NCBI GenBank assembly: GCA_035935655.1
Contig: DASYWW010000011.1
Location: 1 to 64,000, forward strand
Reading direction: 5' to 3'
DNA from: Candidatus Bathyarchaeia archaeon
Lineage (GTDB): Archaea > Thermoproteota > Bathyarchaeia > 40CM-2-53-6
Length of the DNA: 64,000 nucleotides
Shown: one piece after another, positions 32,440 through 41,682 of the stretch
Layout of the letters: every line of letters starts with the position of its first letter
How positions within the stretch are numbered: position 1 is the first letter of the stretch
Position numbers and translations under genes: made by a program
Notes under the pieces: generated by a model
Database searches by the model: none
Seen by the model: only the letters and a program-made list of their open reading frames with translations
What the model was told of the DNA's origin: nothing

Positions 32440-33987
32440 GTGGCCGCCCGTGTTCTCATGAGACCAGCATATATCGTCGGACTCTTCACGATTCTCACAG
32501 TTCTCTCATTGCTCGGTCCCTCCTATGGCCAGCCTCCACGTGCCGCGGTGCCAACATTTGTTTTCCAGTCTAGCCCTCAGCATTACGTTACGCTTCTTCC
32601 CAAGCTCCCGAGCTCAAGCCCCAGCCCATGGATTGTTTACCCAACGAACACGACAATATGGGTTGCAGGCATAGCCACACCGCCCAAATCGCAGATCAGA
32701 GAGTTCTTTATCGACGGAACATCGAAAGGCGTCCTTAATCTAACAAATGCTATAGTCAACTCGATTCTCGCTGATCCATTGAATCCTTCAAGCAAAGTTT
32801 GGTTTACTGTGAACTCGACCTTGGCATTCTATGATACTAATGTTGGAATCCGGACAAATGCGATTACCTTTCAGGGCCAGAGTATCCAATATCTCGCTAA
32901 TGATAGGCGAGGTCGAATCTGGATGTCGATGCTGAGCTCGTCCGGGACGAACAGTAGCATTGCGATGTACGATCCTAGTGGCCCTTCGAATCAGACATAC
33001 CTGGTTCCAACCAGCGGCGCGCTAATTCAGGGGATCACTGTAAATGCTCAAGGGAATACTATATGGTTCGCCGAAGCCGGGTCCAAGAAAATAGGCCGTC
33101 TCATTCCAGAGGCTTTCCCGCCTGTAAGCGAGTATGCTCCTCCAGCATCTATCAACCTGTCTGCACCAATTCAGGTCGCGGTCGATGCTTCCGGCGGTGT
33201 CTGGTTTACCGATCATGGTAGCAACCAGTTTGGAGTACTCAATCCTGGGGCATCTCCTGCGACATCTACGTGGCGGGTGTTTCCGATTGGTTATTGTCCG
33301 GACAGCTGTGTCTACGGGCTACCGAACGCTGTTTTCGTGGACGCCAAGAACAGTATCTGGTTCTCGGAGCATATTGCCGGCAGGGTTGGTCACTACGACC
33401 CCTTGACAGGTGCTCTGACAGAATACGTGATCCCAAGCAGTTCCACTCCGCTCATGTGGTGGGCCATGCCTGGTCCAAACAACCTTGTCTGGTTTGTAGC
33501 ATGGGGATTGGGTCAAATAGGATACGTGAACGCTAGCATACCTGTTCCATTCTCTCTCTCAGGTCCCTCATCCGATGTTGTTGTCCAGAGAGGAACCACT
33601 GCAAACGTTCCCGTCCAAGTCAACTCTCATGCCGCTATGACAATATTTTTTGGACTTTCTCCTGTGACCCAGGACCAACCGCTACAGTTCCCCGCTCAAA
33701 TTTATGGGTCCTCGCCATCGAATCTAACGCTCAACAACAATTCCCACACGGTTAGCTTCGGCGTTTCCGCTGCCTGGAACGCTACACCAGGGCCTCGTTA
33801 TGTTGCACTAACTGCTTCTAATGGCCAAGTCGCCGTTAACGCTCACGTAAGAATCATAATCGTCGAGGCCTCGGCGCCTTATGTCGCCTTGGGATTTTCC
33901 TCCGCAATCATCTTGGGAGGCTCCGCGATTTACTTGCGTAAGCTCAAGAAGCCCAAAGTTCAACCTGTGAAAAAGACTCGAAGATAA
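32440..33987 (+). CDS. Exported Vgb-like beta-propeller, membrane anchored
   Basis: 515 aa, GTG 32440 or ATG 32458. Signal peptide (IVGLFTILTVLSLLGPSYG), several propeller blades (IWMSML, NTIWFAEAGSKKIGRL, GGVWFTDHGSNQFGVL, SIWFSEHIAGRVGHYD, LVWFVAWGLGQIGYV), an Ig-like domain (VVVQRGTTANVPVQVNSH) and a single C-terminal TM with a KKPKVQPVKKTRR tail. Same architecture as the protein at 25191, but with one C-terminal TM instead of three. Co-transcribed with the cupredoxin. Function unknown; the pairing suggests a surface redox or binding complex. Confidence 0.75.
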   Translation: MAARVLMRPAYIVGLFTILTVLSLLGPSYGQPPRAAVPTFVFQSSPQHYVTLLPKLPSSSPSPWIVYPTNTTIWVAGIATPPKSQIREFFIDGTSKGVLNLTNAIVNSILADPLNPSSKVWFTVNSTLAFYDTNVGIRTNAITFQGQSIQYLANDRRGRIWMSMLSSSGTNSSIAMYDPSGPSNQTYLVPTSGALIQGITVNAQGNTIWFAEAGSKKIGRLIPEAFPPVSEYAPPASINLSAPIQVAVDASGGVWFTDHGSNQFGVLNPGASPATSTWRVFPIGYCPDSCVYGLPNAVFVDAKNSIWFSEHIAGRVGHYDPLTGALTEYVIPSSSTPLMWWAMPGPNNLVWFVAWGLGQIGYVNASIPVPFSLSGPSSDVVVQRGTTANVPVQVNSHAAMTIFFGLSPVTQDQPLQFPAQIYGSSPSNLTLNNNSHTVSFGVSAAWNATPGPRYVALTASNGQVAVNAHVRIIIVEASAPYVALGFSSAIILGGSAIYLRKLKKPKVQPVKKTRR

Positions 33988-33993
33988 TTCGTT

Positions 33994-34302
33994 TTAGAGC
34001 AGTTCTATCTCGATGAAAACGTCGTCCGGTGCTCTTATCCTCATGAGTCTCTTCAAGAATCGCTCGTTGGGATCTACGTCGATGAGGCGTTTGTGAATTC
34101 GCATTTCCCACTTGTCGAAAGTGTGCGTTCCTTGTCCTGCGGGCGATTTTCTTGATGGGACGATGAGTTTCTTGGTGGGCAGTGGTATCGGTCCTTTTAG
34201 TTTCACGCCTGTTTTGTCGGCGATGTCGCGGATTTCGGTGCAGATTGTGTTGATGTCCTGGGGGTCTGTGCTGGACAGGCGTATTCTAGCTTTGGAAACC
34301 AA
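33994..34302 (-). CDS. rps10: Ribosomal protein uS10
   Basis: 102 aa, start TTG 34302. [18 protein letters not shown] at the N-terminus, the loop [27 protein letters not shown]-type region and [17 protein letters not shown] are standard uS10. A GGTTTTTAACC TATA-like palindrome lies about 55 nt upstream. In archaea rps10 follows the aEF1A gene, as here. Confidence 0.95.
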   Translation of the reverse strand: MVSKARIRLSSTDPQDINTICTEIRDIADKTGVKLKGPIPLPTKKLIVPSRKSPAGQGTHTFDKWEMRIHKRLIDVDPNERFLKRLMRIRAPDDVFIEIELL

Positions 34303-34340
34303 CCCAAGATACCTACATTCTCAACCTTTGTAGCGAAGGG

Positions 34341-34499
34341 TTAGGGCGGGTCCGGTGCGGTTAAAAACCTTGGTGTAAACTCACGTCCAACTTCAGTCGC
34401 GAGTTCGGGCGTTCTTACAACGACAAATACCTCATTGCATCGCACTATCACTGTTTTTGAACTGGATCCGAAGAAGGGTCCAACCAGACCGAAAATCTT
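34341..34499 (-). other. Coding-like frame without a normal start
   Basis: Between aEF1A and uS10 a minus-strand frame opens right after TAG (34500-34502) and reads KIFGLVGPFFGSSSKTVIVR, then VFVVVRTPELATEVGREF, stopping at TAA 34341. The pattern is protein-like (alternating hydrophobics, Glu/Arg), yet there is no ATG or TTG; an in-frame CTG lies 4 codons in and GTG 34451 would give only 36 aa. It may be a small gene with a CTG start, or a decayed one. Confidence 0.3.
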
Positions 34500-34551
34500 C
34501 TAACGGTCAAAGAGGCCTAAGGTGCCTTCGGAGAAAAGCTGTGTAGTCGCG

Positions 34552-35853
34552 CTAGCCTTTCGTGATGATCTCTTTGACCACGCCGACCCCAACGGTGCTA
34601 CCCATATCTCGGATAGCAAACCTTCCGAGTTCTGGAATATCCGAGAACGCTTCCAAGACCATGTTATGCAATGGTTTCATCTTTACTAAGGCGCTGTCCC
34701 CGACCTTTAGGAAGCTCGGCTTTTCCTCGACCACCTGGCCCGTTCGTGGGTCAATTTTCTTGATGAGTTCCTCGAACGTCACACCAACTGTGGCAGTGTG
34801 TGCATGCAACACTGGGGTATATCCTGCGGCGATGGCAGTCGGGTGGTAGATTATGATGATCTGTCCGATGAACTCTTTCGCGATCGTCGGTGGCTTGTCT
34901 GTGTGGCCCATGACTTCTCCCCGTCCGATCTCGTTCTTTGCGACTCCTCTGATGTTGAAGCCGATGTTGTCTCCTGGCTCAGCCTTTGGCATACGCACAT
35001 GATGGGTCTCGATCGATTTTACCTCGCCCATCTTTCCGGAAGGATTGAAGATGACCTTGTCACCGTCTCTAACGACACCAGTTTCGACACGTCCCACTGG
35101 GACGGTTCCAACGCCGGTGATGGTATACACGTCCTGTATCGGAACGCGCAGAGGCTTGTCCAATGGCTTCGGTGGCGGTGTGAAATCGTTGAGGGCATCG
35201 AATACGGTGGTTCCCTTGTACCATGGAGTGTTTGTGCTCTTTTTCGAGAGGTTGTCGCCGAGCCATCCGCTGGTCGGGACGAACGGGATCTTTGTGATGT
35301 CAAAGCCTACAGTCTTGAGCAATCCTTCGAGCTCTTTCCGCGCCTCTTTGTATCGCTCCTCGGAATACTTGACAGTCTGATCGTCCATCTTGTTAATTGC
35401 CACGACCAAGTTCTTGACCCCGAGAGTTCTTGCGAGGTATGCGTGTTCTCTTGCTTGTCCGCCAGGTCCGACGGCGACCTCGAATTCACCTTTCTTAGCG
35501 GAAATGACGAGAATTGCGACGTCTGCCTGGCTTGCACCAGTGATCATATTCTTGATGAAGTCCCGGTGTCCGGGCGCGTCTATAATAGTGTAGAAATTCT
35601 TCGGCGTCTCGAACTTTTGGAAAGAGAGATCGATGGTAACTCCTCTCTCCCTCTCCTCTTTGATCGTGTCCAGGACCCAGGCGTACTTGAAAGTATCACC
35701 TGCACCTGTCTTTTCAGATTCCTTCGCGTATTGCTCAATAGTTTTCTGGTCAATGTATCCTGCGTCGAACAGAAGGTGACCTGTTAGCGTACTCTTTCCG
35801 TGGTCGACATGGCCCATTACTATCAGGTTGAGATGGGGTTTTCCGGACGACAT
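34552..35853 (-). CDS. tuf: Translation elongation factor aEF1A
   Basis: 433 aa. G1 GHVDHGKST, DAPGHRDF (G3), NKMDDQ (G4), SAKKGE (G5-like). Delivers aminoacyl-tRNA to the ribosome. Domains II and III follow (VPIQDVYTITGVGTVPVGRV). ATG 35853 with a clear TATA-like box about 55-65 nt upstream. uS10 lies downstream in the same orientation. Confidence 0.97.
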   Translation of the reverse strand: MSSGKPHLNLIVMGHVDHGKSTLTGHLLFDAGYIDQKTIEQYAKESEKTGAGDTFKYAWVLDTIKEERERGVTIDLSFQKFETPKNFYTIIDAPGHRDFIKNMITGASQADVAILVISAKKGEFEVAVGPGGQAREHAYLARTLGVKNLVVAINKMDDQTVKYSEERYKEARKELEGLLKTVGFDITKIPFVPTSGWLGDNLSKKSTNTPWYKGTTVFDALNDFTPPPKPLDKPLRVPIQDVYTITGVGTVPVGRVETGVVRDGDKVIFNPSGKMGEVKSIETHHVRMPKAEPGDNIGFNIRGVAKNEIGRGEVMGHTDKPPTIAKEFIGQIIIIYHPTAIAAGYTPVLHAHTATVGVTFEELIKKIDPRTGQVVEEKPSFLKVGDSALVKMKPLHNMVLEAFSDIPELGRFAIRDMGSTVGVGVVKEIITKG

Positions 35854-35904
35854 TGTCTTAGTTCAAACTCCTTTCTCGAAACGGAGAGAGCAAACCCACC
35901 GTTT

Positions 35905-35917
35905 CTTTATAAAAAGG
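35905..35917 (-). promoter_or_regulatory. TATA-like box of aEF1A
   Basis: On the minus strand CCTTTTTATAAAG is a near-consensus archaeal box A, 52-64 nt before the aEF1A start, in an otherwise gene-free divergent region shared with glutamate dehydrogenase. Confidence 0.5.
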
Positions 35918-36041
35918 CTTGTCCAATGTTCCCAATCCTTTCTGCTCAAGAAAAAAACTGGAACCATGAATTTCCCTGAATTCTGAAGAAAGGTCTAAAT
36001 GGGAAGTTTCTCGCCGCTTGTTCGATTCGAAGGCACACTGA

Positions 36042-37331
36042 TTGCTAGAGACCACTTCTAAGCACGAAGCCGCCCCGTCGAGCCTCGGCATGCACAAAAC
36101 CCAGTACGACATTGCCGTTGAACAGTTCCAGCGTGCGGCCGATCTGATGAAGCTTGATCAAAACGTTCAGGAGATTCTTCGAAAGCCTAGAAGAATTCTC
36201 AGCATAAACTTCCCCGTCAAAATGGACGATGGAAGAATTCTCCTTTACCAAGGATTCAGAAGCCAGCACAACAACGCGCTGGGACCCTACAAGGGCGGAA
36301 TCCGATACCACCCTAACGTAACCATCGAAGAAGTAAAGGCGCTGTCCATGTGGATGACATGGAAGTGCGCGGTCGCAGGTATCCCATTCGGGGGCGCGAA
36401 GGGAGGCGTTACAGTTAATCCAAAACTCTTGTCCAAGCACGAACTCGAGAGGCTTTCAAGAACATTCTTTTCATTAATCAGCGAGATCGTGGGGCCGTTC
36501 CGAGACATACCTGCCCCTGATGTCTACACTGATTCTCAAACGATGGCCTGGTTCATGGATGAGTACAGCAAGACCGATCGGAATAACGCTAATGCGGTCG
36601 TGACCGGTAAGCCGATTATTATCGGAGGCTCTCTTGGAAGAGATTCAGCCACTGGAAAGGGCGTCGCTGTTACCATTGAGGAGGCGGCGAGACACCTCAA
36701 ACTTGACCTGAAGAAAGCGACTTGTGCGATCCAAGGTTGGGGAAACGTAGGATCCTTCGCCCACATGTTCCTTGAAGAGGCCGGAGTCAAAGTCGTCGCA
36801 GTCTCAGACTCGAAAGGTGGAATTTTCAAGAAAACCGGTCTCTGGTTCAACGAAGTCGCAGCTTACAAGAAGAAGAATCCGAGCATGGCGAATCTGCCCG
36901 GGTCCGAGACCATTTCAAATGAAGAGCTACTCGAATTAGAAGTGGACATACTTGTTCCGGCAGCCCTGGAAGACGTTATCACCGAAAATAATGCTCGAAG
37001 CATAAAGGCAAAGCTAGTCGCTGAAGGCGCAAACGGACCAACTACGCCTGAAGCTGATGATATACTCTTCAAGAAAGGCGTCACGTTGATCCCGGACATT
37101 CTGGCGAACTCTGGCGGAGTGAGCACGAGCTATCTTGAATGGGTGCAGAATCTCCAGCATTTGTGGTGGACTGCTGAGGAAGTGGACCATCGTCTAACAG
37201 CGATAATGAAGAAGGCATTTGCCGAGGTTTGGAAGACCAGTCAGGAGCAGAACGTTGACATGAGGACCGGAGCGTACGTCTACGCTATCGGAAAGGTCCG
37301 GGACGCTATGCAGATCCGAGGCTGGGTCTAA
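36042..37331 (+). CDS. gdhA: Glutamate dehydrogenase
   Basis: 429 aa from TTG 36042; a later in-frame ATG (MHKTQYDIAV) is a sensible alternative start. Oxidative deamination of glutamate with NAD(P). Motifs: GPYKGGIRYHP, MTWKCAVAGIPFGGAKGGV (active-site Lys), DIPAPDVYTD, and the Rossmann stretch GWGNVGSFAHMFL. Length and order are usual for the hexameric family. It links the amino-acid catabolism seen in the window to 2-oxoglutarate. Confidence 0.95.
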   Translation: MLETTSKHEAAPSSLGMHKTQYDIAVEQFQRAADLMKLDQNVQEILRKPRRILSINFPVKMDDGRILLYQGFRSQHNNALGPYKGGIRYHPNVTIEEVKALSMWMTWKCAVAGIPFGGAKGGVTVNPKLLSKHELERLSRTFFSLISEIVGPFRDIPAPDVYTDSQTMAWFMDEYSKTDRNNANAVVTGKPIIIGGSLGRDSATGKGVAVTIEEAARHLKLDLKKATCAIQGWGNVGSFAHMFLEEAGVKVVAVSDSKGGIFKKTGLWFNEVAAYKKKNPSMANLPGSETISNEELLELEVDILVPAALEDVITENNARSIKAKLVAEGANGPTTPEADDILFKKGVTLIPDILANSGGVSTSYLEWVQNLQHLWWTAEEVDHRLTAIMKKAFAEVWKTSQEQNVDMRTGAYVYAIGKVRDAMQIRGWV

Positions 37332-37349
37332 ACAACTTCTGCTACGACG

Positions 37350-37865
37350 TCAGTCCAGCAGCGCGGTGAGCTTTCGCTCTTCACGCGCCTCGTCAGCCAT
37401 GGCATCCATCGCCATCTTGTGAGTGACCATGTCGGTATCTCGAGTCTTGCTGGCGAGTCGCTGGTAGAATTCGAGTGATGATCTTTCCAGTTTGAGGCTT
37501 TCCTTAATCATCGCTTTAAGGTCATTTCCCCTGCGCGGCGGCTCTGAATAGGAAAAGAAAGCCTTCTTTTCCCAGTCAACCGGCTTGGATACCGGTATTC
37601 CACCGAGCTGGATGATTCTCTCCATGAATCTTGAGGCATGGTCCCATTCTCCGTCAGCCATTTCCTTGAACAGCTTCGAAAGAGGAAGAGAACTTATTCC
37701 GCTGGCTATCTTGCTCAAGTACAGATATCGAAAAGCAGCCAAAGTCTCTCCGGCAAGAGCTTGGTTAAGATCATCGAGAAGCGTCGGTTCCTTCTTGACT
37801 GACAAGACTGGTCGAACAGTTGCATAGGCTCCGGGAGTCTTTTTAGCCTTATTCCAAACAGCCAA
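37350..37865 (-). CDS. Ferritin-like diiron protein
   Basis: 171 aa four-helix bundle. Diiron-type ligands: Glu in LAGETLAAFRYLYL, Glu and His in DGEWDHASRF, Glu in KLERSSLEFYQRL and Glu in DEAREERKL. The order resembles rubrerythrin/ferritin-like domain proteins without a rubredoxin tail. Likely iron storage or peroxide handling. It converges on glutamate dehydrogenase. Confidence 0.75.
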   Translation of the reverse strand: MAVWNKAKKTPGAYATVRPVLSVKKEPTLLDDLNQALAGETLAAFRYLYLSKIASGISSLPLSKLFKEMADGEWDHASRFMERIIQLGGIPVSKPVDWEKKAFFSYSEPPRRGNDLKAMIKESLKLERSSLEFYQRLASKTRDTDMVTHKMAMDAMADEAREERKLTALLD

Positions 37866-37944
37866 ATGTTGTGGAAATCACAAAGCGGGAGCATGATCGA
37901 GGGACTGAACTCTGAACGCCTCTAGCCGTGCAACTTCGCCTCAT

Positions 37945-38784
37945 TTGAACGCGTATTTGACTCTGATACGACCCCCCAATACCATAATGATCGGGCTTGC
38001 CGTAGTCATTGGTGAAGCGATAGGTATCGGCAGGCTCCCGGGCCTTCGAGAGGCCGTTTTCGGATTTCTGACCGCCTCCCTTATGATGGCGGGCACAATG
38101 GTGGCGAATGACATCTACGATATTGAAATTGACAAGGTGAACAGTCCGCAACGGCCAATCCCCTCCGGGATGGTAAAGACTAGAGAAGCTGCCGCATTGG
38201 CAGTAGTTCTCTCCGTGGGCGCGCTGGGGTTCTCCGCGCTACTCGGCGTATGGACATTTCTGACCGCGGTTCTCGCTCTTGCCCTGATGGCTTACTATAA
38301 CACGAGGGGAAAGAAATCCGGATTGATAGGAAATGCTGTTGTCAGCTTCAACGTCGCCCTGCCTTTCTTCTATGGAGGGCTTGCGGTGAATTCGATCAGG
38401 CCTCTGCTCTTCATCTTTTCAGTTGTCGCGTTTCTCGCAAACTTTGGCCGAGAAATTGCCAAGGGAATATCCGACGTCAAAGGTGACAGCCTCCGCCAGG
38501 TCAGAACCCTAGCAGTGGTCAGGGGACCCGGGGCCGCGGCGTTCGCCTCTGCAGGATTATTTGTTGTCGCGGTCCTCCTCAGTTTCCTCTCGCCGTTTCT
38601 TGAGAAAATTTCCTGGCTATACTTTCCTCCAATCATAATCACTGATGCTGGCTTTCTGTATTCAGCTTACAGGTTGGTAGGCAATCAGACACCGGAGAAC
38701 ATTCGGAAAGTCAAGGGTCAAGTTCTGCTGTGGATGCTGTTAGGCCTTGTGGGCTTTCTTCTGGGCGGTGCCGCTCTCCTTTGA
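37945..38784 (+). CDS. Digeranylgeranylglyceryl phosphate synthase (UbiA family)
   Basis: 279 aa from TTG 37945, about nine spans. First Asp-rich motif NDIYDIEIDKVN followed by SPQRPIPSG, and the second in REIAKGISDVKGD, both coordinating Mg-prenyl diphosphate. LIRPPNTIMIG is the usual N-terminus. It adds the second geranylgeranyl chain to GGGP in archaeal ether-lipid synthesis. It converges on HMG-CoA reductase with a 45-nt overlap of coding ends, which is unusual but both frames are sound. Confidence 0.88.
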   Translation: MNAYLTLIRPPNTIMIGLAVVIGEAIGIGRLPGLREAVFGFLTASLMMAGTMVANDIYDIEIDKVNSPQRPIPSGMVKTREAAALAVVLSVGALGFSALLGVWTFLTAVLALALMAYYNTRGKKSGLIGNAVVSFNVALPFFYGGLAVNSIRPLLFIFSVVAFLANFGREIAKGISDVKGDSLRQVRTLAVVRGPGAAAFASAGLFVVAVLLSFLSPFLEKISWLYFPPIIITDAGFLYSAYRLVGNQTPENIRKVKGQVLLWMLLGLVGFLLGGAALL

Positions 38785-40068
38785 CTTTGACATTTCCAAC
38801 AAGATCTCTCTGCCCCTGTCAAGTCGGACTTTCCGCTCAGCGACCATCTTGTCCGCTACTAGATCTATTAGATCTCCTTGAGCTCCGGCCATAGCGGCAA
38901 TATTTCTGGCGTGAAGAGACATATGTCCTTTCTGAATCCCCTCCGCTGCCAGGGCTCGTAGCGCAGCCATGTTCTGGGCCAAGCCCACGGAGGCCATGAC
39001 CTCCCCTAGCCCGCGAGCTGTCTTCACGCCAAGAATTTTCAAGGATATCTTCGCCATGGGATGTACGGCGGTGACTCCGCCGATTATTCCGACGGCAGCG
39101 GGAATCTCGATTGCTCCGACGAGGTTTCCTTTGGAGTCTTTCTTCCAGGTTGTTAGAGGCGAGTAATGTCCAGATCTCGCTGCATATGAATGCGCCCCTG
39201 CCTCTATCGCCCGAGTGTCATTCCCGGTGGCGAGGCACACGGCGGTCACGCCGTTCATCACTCCCTTGTTATGCGTTGCACATCTGTACGGGTCGGCGGC
39301 AGCAAATGCGTACGCTTCCACAATCCCGTCAACGATGTCCTCGCCCCCCAGGGCTTCCTTGGAAACGATTGTTGTTGCCTTTGCGATTCTTCTGTCCGCA
39401 AGGTTTGAGATGATTCGCAGTCGGGCTTGACCCTTTGAGATTTTTTCAAGCATTGGTGCCACGGCTTCAGCCATAGTGTTGACGACATTGGCGCCCATGG
39501 CGTCGCGGCAGTCGACCAGGAGTTCTGCAATGACCAATGTTCCGACTTGGCTTGGTAGAATTCTAACGCGGAGGTCCTTTGCCCCTCCTCCCATCGACAC
39601 TAGGGTCGGGTCCTGTTGGTTGGCTTTCTCAAGGATCTCCTTTCTTGCGGAGAGAATTGTCTTTTCAGCATCTTTCGGTGACGGACATTTCACGATCTGG
39701 ATCTGACTGATCATTACAGGCTCTGTACTAGTCGCTGTGAAGCCGCCTGTTGGTCGTGCCATCTTGGCTGCGTTGCTTGCCGCTGCGACTACGGATGGCT
39801 CTTCTATTGCCATAGGTACGAGGTAGTCTTTGCCGTTTATCAGGAAGTTCGTAGCAATTCCTAGCGGAATAGGAAACACGCTGATGACGTTCTCGATCAT
39901 TCTTTGAGCAGTTGCGCTCGGTATTGTTCCATTAGCTAGAGTCTGAGCCTCTTCAGAGGTTAGACCTGCGAACTCTCTGACAATTCTGAGTCTCTCCTCC
40001 AAAGGAAGCTTGTAGAATGAGGCATTTGTTGAGCTTCTTTTCAGAACAGACGTTTCCAAGTCTTCCAC
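38740..40068 (-). CDS. HMG-CoA reductase, class II
   Basis: 442 aa. Reduces HMG-CoA to mevalonate (or works in reverse). Class II hallmarks: ERLRIVREFAGLTSEEAQ, MIENVISVFPIPLGIATNF, AIEEPSVVAAASNAA (catalytic Glu), HNKGVMNGV (Lys), DAMGANVVNTMAEA (Asp) and GHMSLHARN (His). These match Pseudomonas-type and Archaeoglobus/Thermoplasma enzymes rather than class I, which most archaea use. It lies 4 nt after the IDI gene, in the mevalonate cluster. Confidence 0.92.
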   Translation of the reverse strand: MEDLETSVLKRSSTNASFYKLPLEERLRIVREFAGLTSEEAQTLANGTIPSATAQRMIENVISVFPIPLGIATNFLINGKDYLVPMAIEEPSVVAAASNAAKMARPTGGFTATSTEPVMISQIQIVKCPSPKDAEKTILSARKEILEKANQQDPTLVSMGGGAKDLRVRILPSQVGTLVIAELLVDCRDAMGANVVNTMAEAVAPMLEKISKGQARLRIISNLADRRIAKATTIVSKEALGGEDIVDGIVEAYAFAAADPYRCATHNKGVMNGVTAVCLATGNDTRAIEAGAHSYAARSGHYSPLTTWKKDSKGNLVGAIEIPAAVGIIGGVTAVHPMAKISLKILGVKTARGLGEVMASVGLAQNMAALRALAAEGIQKGHMSLHARNIAAMAGAQGDLIDLVADKMVAERKVRLDRGREILLEMSKSKESGTAQKKAHKA

Positions 40069-40071
40069 AAT

Positions 40072-40620
40072 CTAGCTCTTCTTAACCCGGGCATCCGCAA
40101 GACCGGGGTATTCCTTTCTCAGTTTGTTAAACGCGATCGGAAACCAAGGGGTATATTTCGCCGGATTCTTGTCCAAGTCCTTCTGCAGCTCGGCGAGGGT
40201 AATCCACTTCCAATCGTCTACCTCTTCAGGATTCGGTTTGGGGTCTCTATCATATTGCCCGACGAAGACATGGTCAAACTCGTGTTCTGTCAAGCCGCTC
40301 TTCGGATCAGTCGCCTTGTACACAAAACTGAAAGTTTCCTTCAATGGAGCATCAAAGCCTAACTCTTGCTTCAACTTTCTATGAACAGCAGCCTCCAGCG
40401 TCTCGCCTTTTGTCGGATGGCTGCAACATGGGTTGCTCCAGAGGCTTTGAAAGTGATGCTTTGCCTTTGATCGGAGCTGGAGAAGAGCCTCGTTCTTGGA
40501 GTTGAAGATGAAGATGGAAAAGGCTCTATGCAGTTTCCCGCCATCACGATGAGCACTCAGTTTTTCTTCGTATCCGATCGGATTGTCTTTCTCATCGACT
40601 AGAACAATCATTTCAGGCAT
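40072..40620 (-). CDS. idi: Isopentenyl-diphosphate delta-isomerase, type I
   Basis: 182 aa Nudix-fold IDI. Interconverts IPP and DMAPP. Seen: HRAFSIFIFNSKNEALLQ, SLWSNPCCSHPTKGE (active-site Cys and metal His), AVHRKLKQELGF (Nudix box) and FDHVFVG with Glu ligands. Most archaea use the unrelated flavin type II enzyme, so a type I gene inside the mevalonate cluster is noteworthy. Confidence 0.92.
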   Translation of the reverse strand: MPEMIVLVDEKDNPIGYEEKLSAHRDGGKLHRAFSIFIFNSKNEALLQLRSKAKHHFQSLWSNPCCSHPTKGETLEAAVHRKLKQELGFDAPLKETFSFVYKATDPKSGLTEHEFDHVFVGQYDRDPKPNPEEVDDWKWITLAELQKDLDKNPAKYTPWFPIAFNKLRKEYPGLADARVKKS

Positions 40621-40689
40621 TTTCGTCCTCCATTAGGCGAGGTAGGAAACGCTCTTTTTCTGCCTTTCCGAACCGGAGACAATCAGGGA

Positions 40690-41682
40690 CTAACCGACTC
40701 CTCCTAAGTCAAGAGAGACGTTGTAAATTGTTCCTCCTATCCTCCGCAAGCGCCTAGCAATATTCGATCGAGCTTTTTTGTCGTTGCATAGGACGATTAT
40801 GCAACCGCCACCTCCTGCTCCCGTGAGTTTCGCTCCAAGAGCTCCAGCTTTCCTGGCGGTAACGACAAGTCTATCGAGCTTAAGAGTTGAGACGCCAATC
40901 TGGCGAAGCAATTCGTGGTTTCTATTCATCAAGGACCCCAGCTCGTCGTCATCCTCCTTGCCTAGAGTCTTGACCACGTCATTCGATATTGTAGTGATCT
41001 CGTCTAGATGTTTTTGAAACATTGCTGTTTGTTCTCGGGATCTCTTGACTACCGACCCTACCAAGGCCTTGGTGGACCTGTGGACGCCTGAGTCGCAAAC
41101 AAGAATCAATGGCGGGCGCTTGACGTTGACAGCTTTGATCTTCGAAGGCTTTCTGAACTCGATAATTCCTCCATAAGTGCAAGTTGCCTGGTCTACCCCC
41201 GAGGGATGACCATGAAGATAGTTCTCTGGAATGAAAGCAAGCTCGAAAATTTCTCGCCGGTCGAGGCGCCTGCCTCTTGATTTCGCTACTGCAGAGATGG
41301 TTGCAACTGTAGTAGAGGCAGACGACCCCAGGCCCGCGCCGATCGGAATCTGACAGTCTGCATCTATGTGGACACTTCTGTCTTTCGCCACCAAGTGGTC
41401 GAGCGTCGCACTCGCTGCCAGGCGCAGCGGTTCTAGAAGCTCTTGATTCTCCGCAACCGATGACCTACTGCCAGCGTCCCCGACTAAATGAAGTGGGATG
41501 TCAGCGTTTACTTCAATCTGGCCATTCTGAGAGGGCCGCACCTCTATTTTTGAGTAAAGATCGACAGCCATGGCAACGGCAGGAGCGCCGAGGACAACGA
41601 ACTGTTCTCCCGTCAGGATAATCTTTCCAGGCGCGCTGGACGAAACGGTCGCTCGTGAAATCGATGGCGAGGATGAGCTCAC
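40690..41682 (-). CDS. mvk: Mevalonate kinase
   Basis: 330 aa GHMP kinase. ATP loop PIGAGLGSSASTTVA, catalytic Asp in HGHPSGVDQATCTYGG, and motif III KLTGAGGGGCIIVL. Phosphorylates mevalonate. Start overlaps the MEMO gene stop by 4 nt. No isopentenyl phosphate kinase gene lies next to it as in many archaea. Confidence 0.92.
   Translation of the reverse strand: MSSSSPSISRATVSSSAPGKIILTGEQFVVLGAPAVAMAVDLYSKIEVRPSQNGQIEVNADIPLHLVGDAGSRSSVAENQELLEPLRLAASATLDHLVAKDRSVHIDADCQIPIGAGLGSSASTTVATISAVAKSRGRRLDRREIFELAFIPENYLHGHPSGVDQATCTYGGIIEFRKPSKIKAVNVKRPPLILVCDSGVHRSTKALVGSVVKRSREQTAMFQKHLDEITTISNDVVKTLGKEDDDELGSLMNRNHELLRQIGVSTLKLDRLVVTARKAGALGAKLTGAGGGGCIIVLCNDKKARSNIARRLRRIGGTIYNVSLDLGGVG

Noticed and set aside
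34798-35787. 329-aa frame opposite aEF1A
   Set aside because: Shadow frame of a highly expressed conserved gene; high Cys/Ser/Leu content typical of antisense frames.
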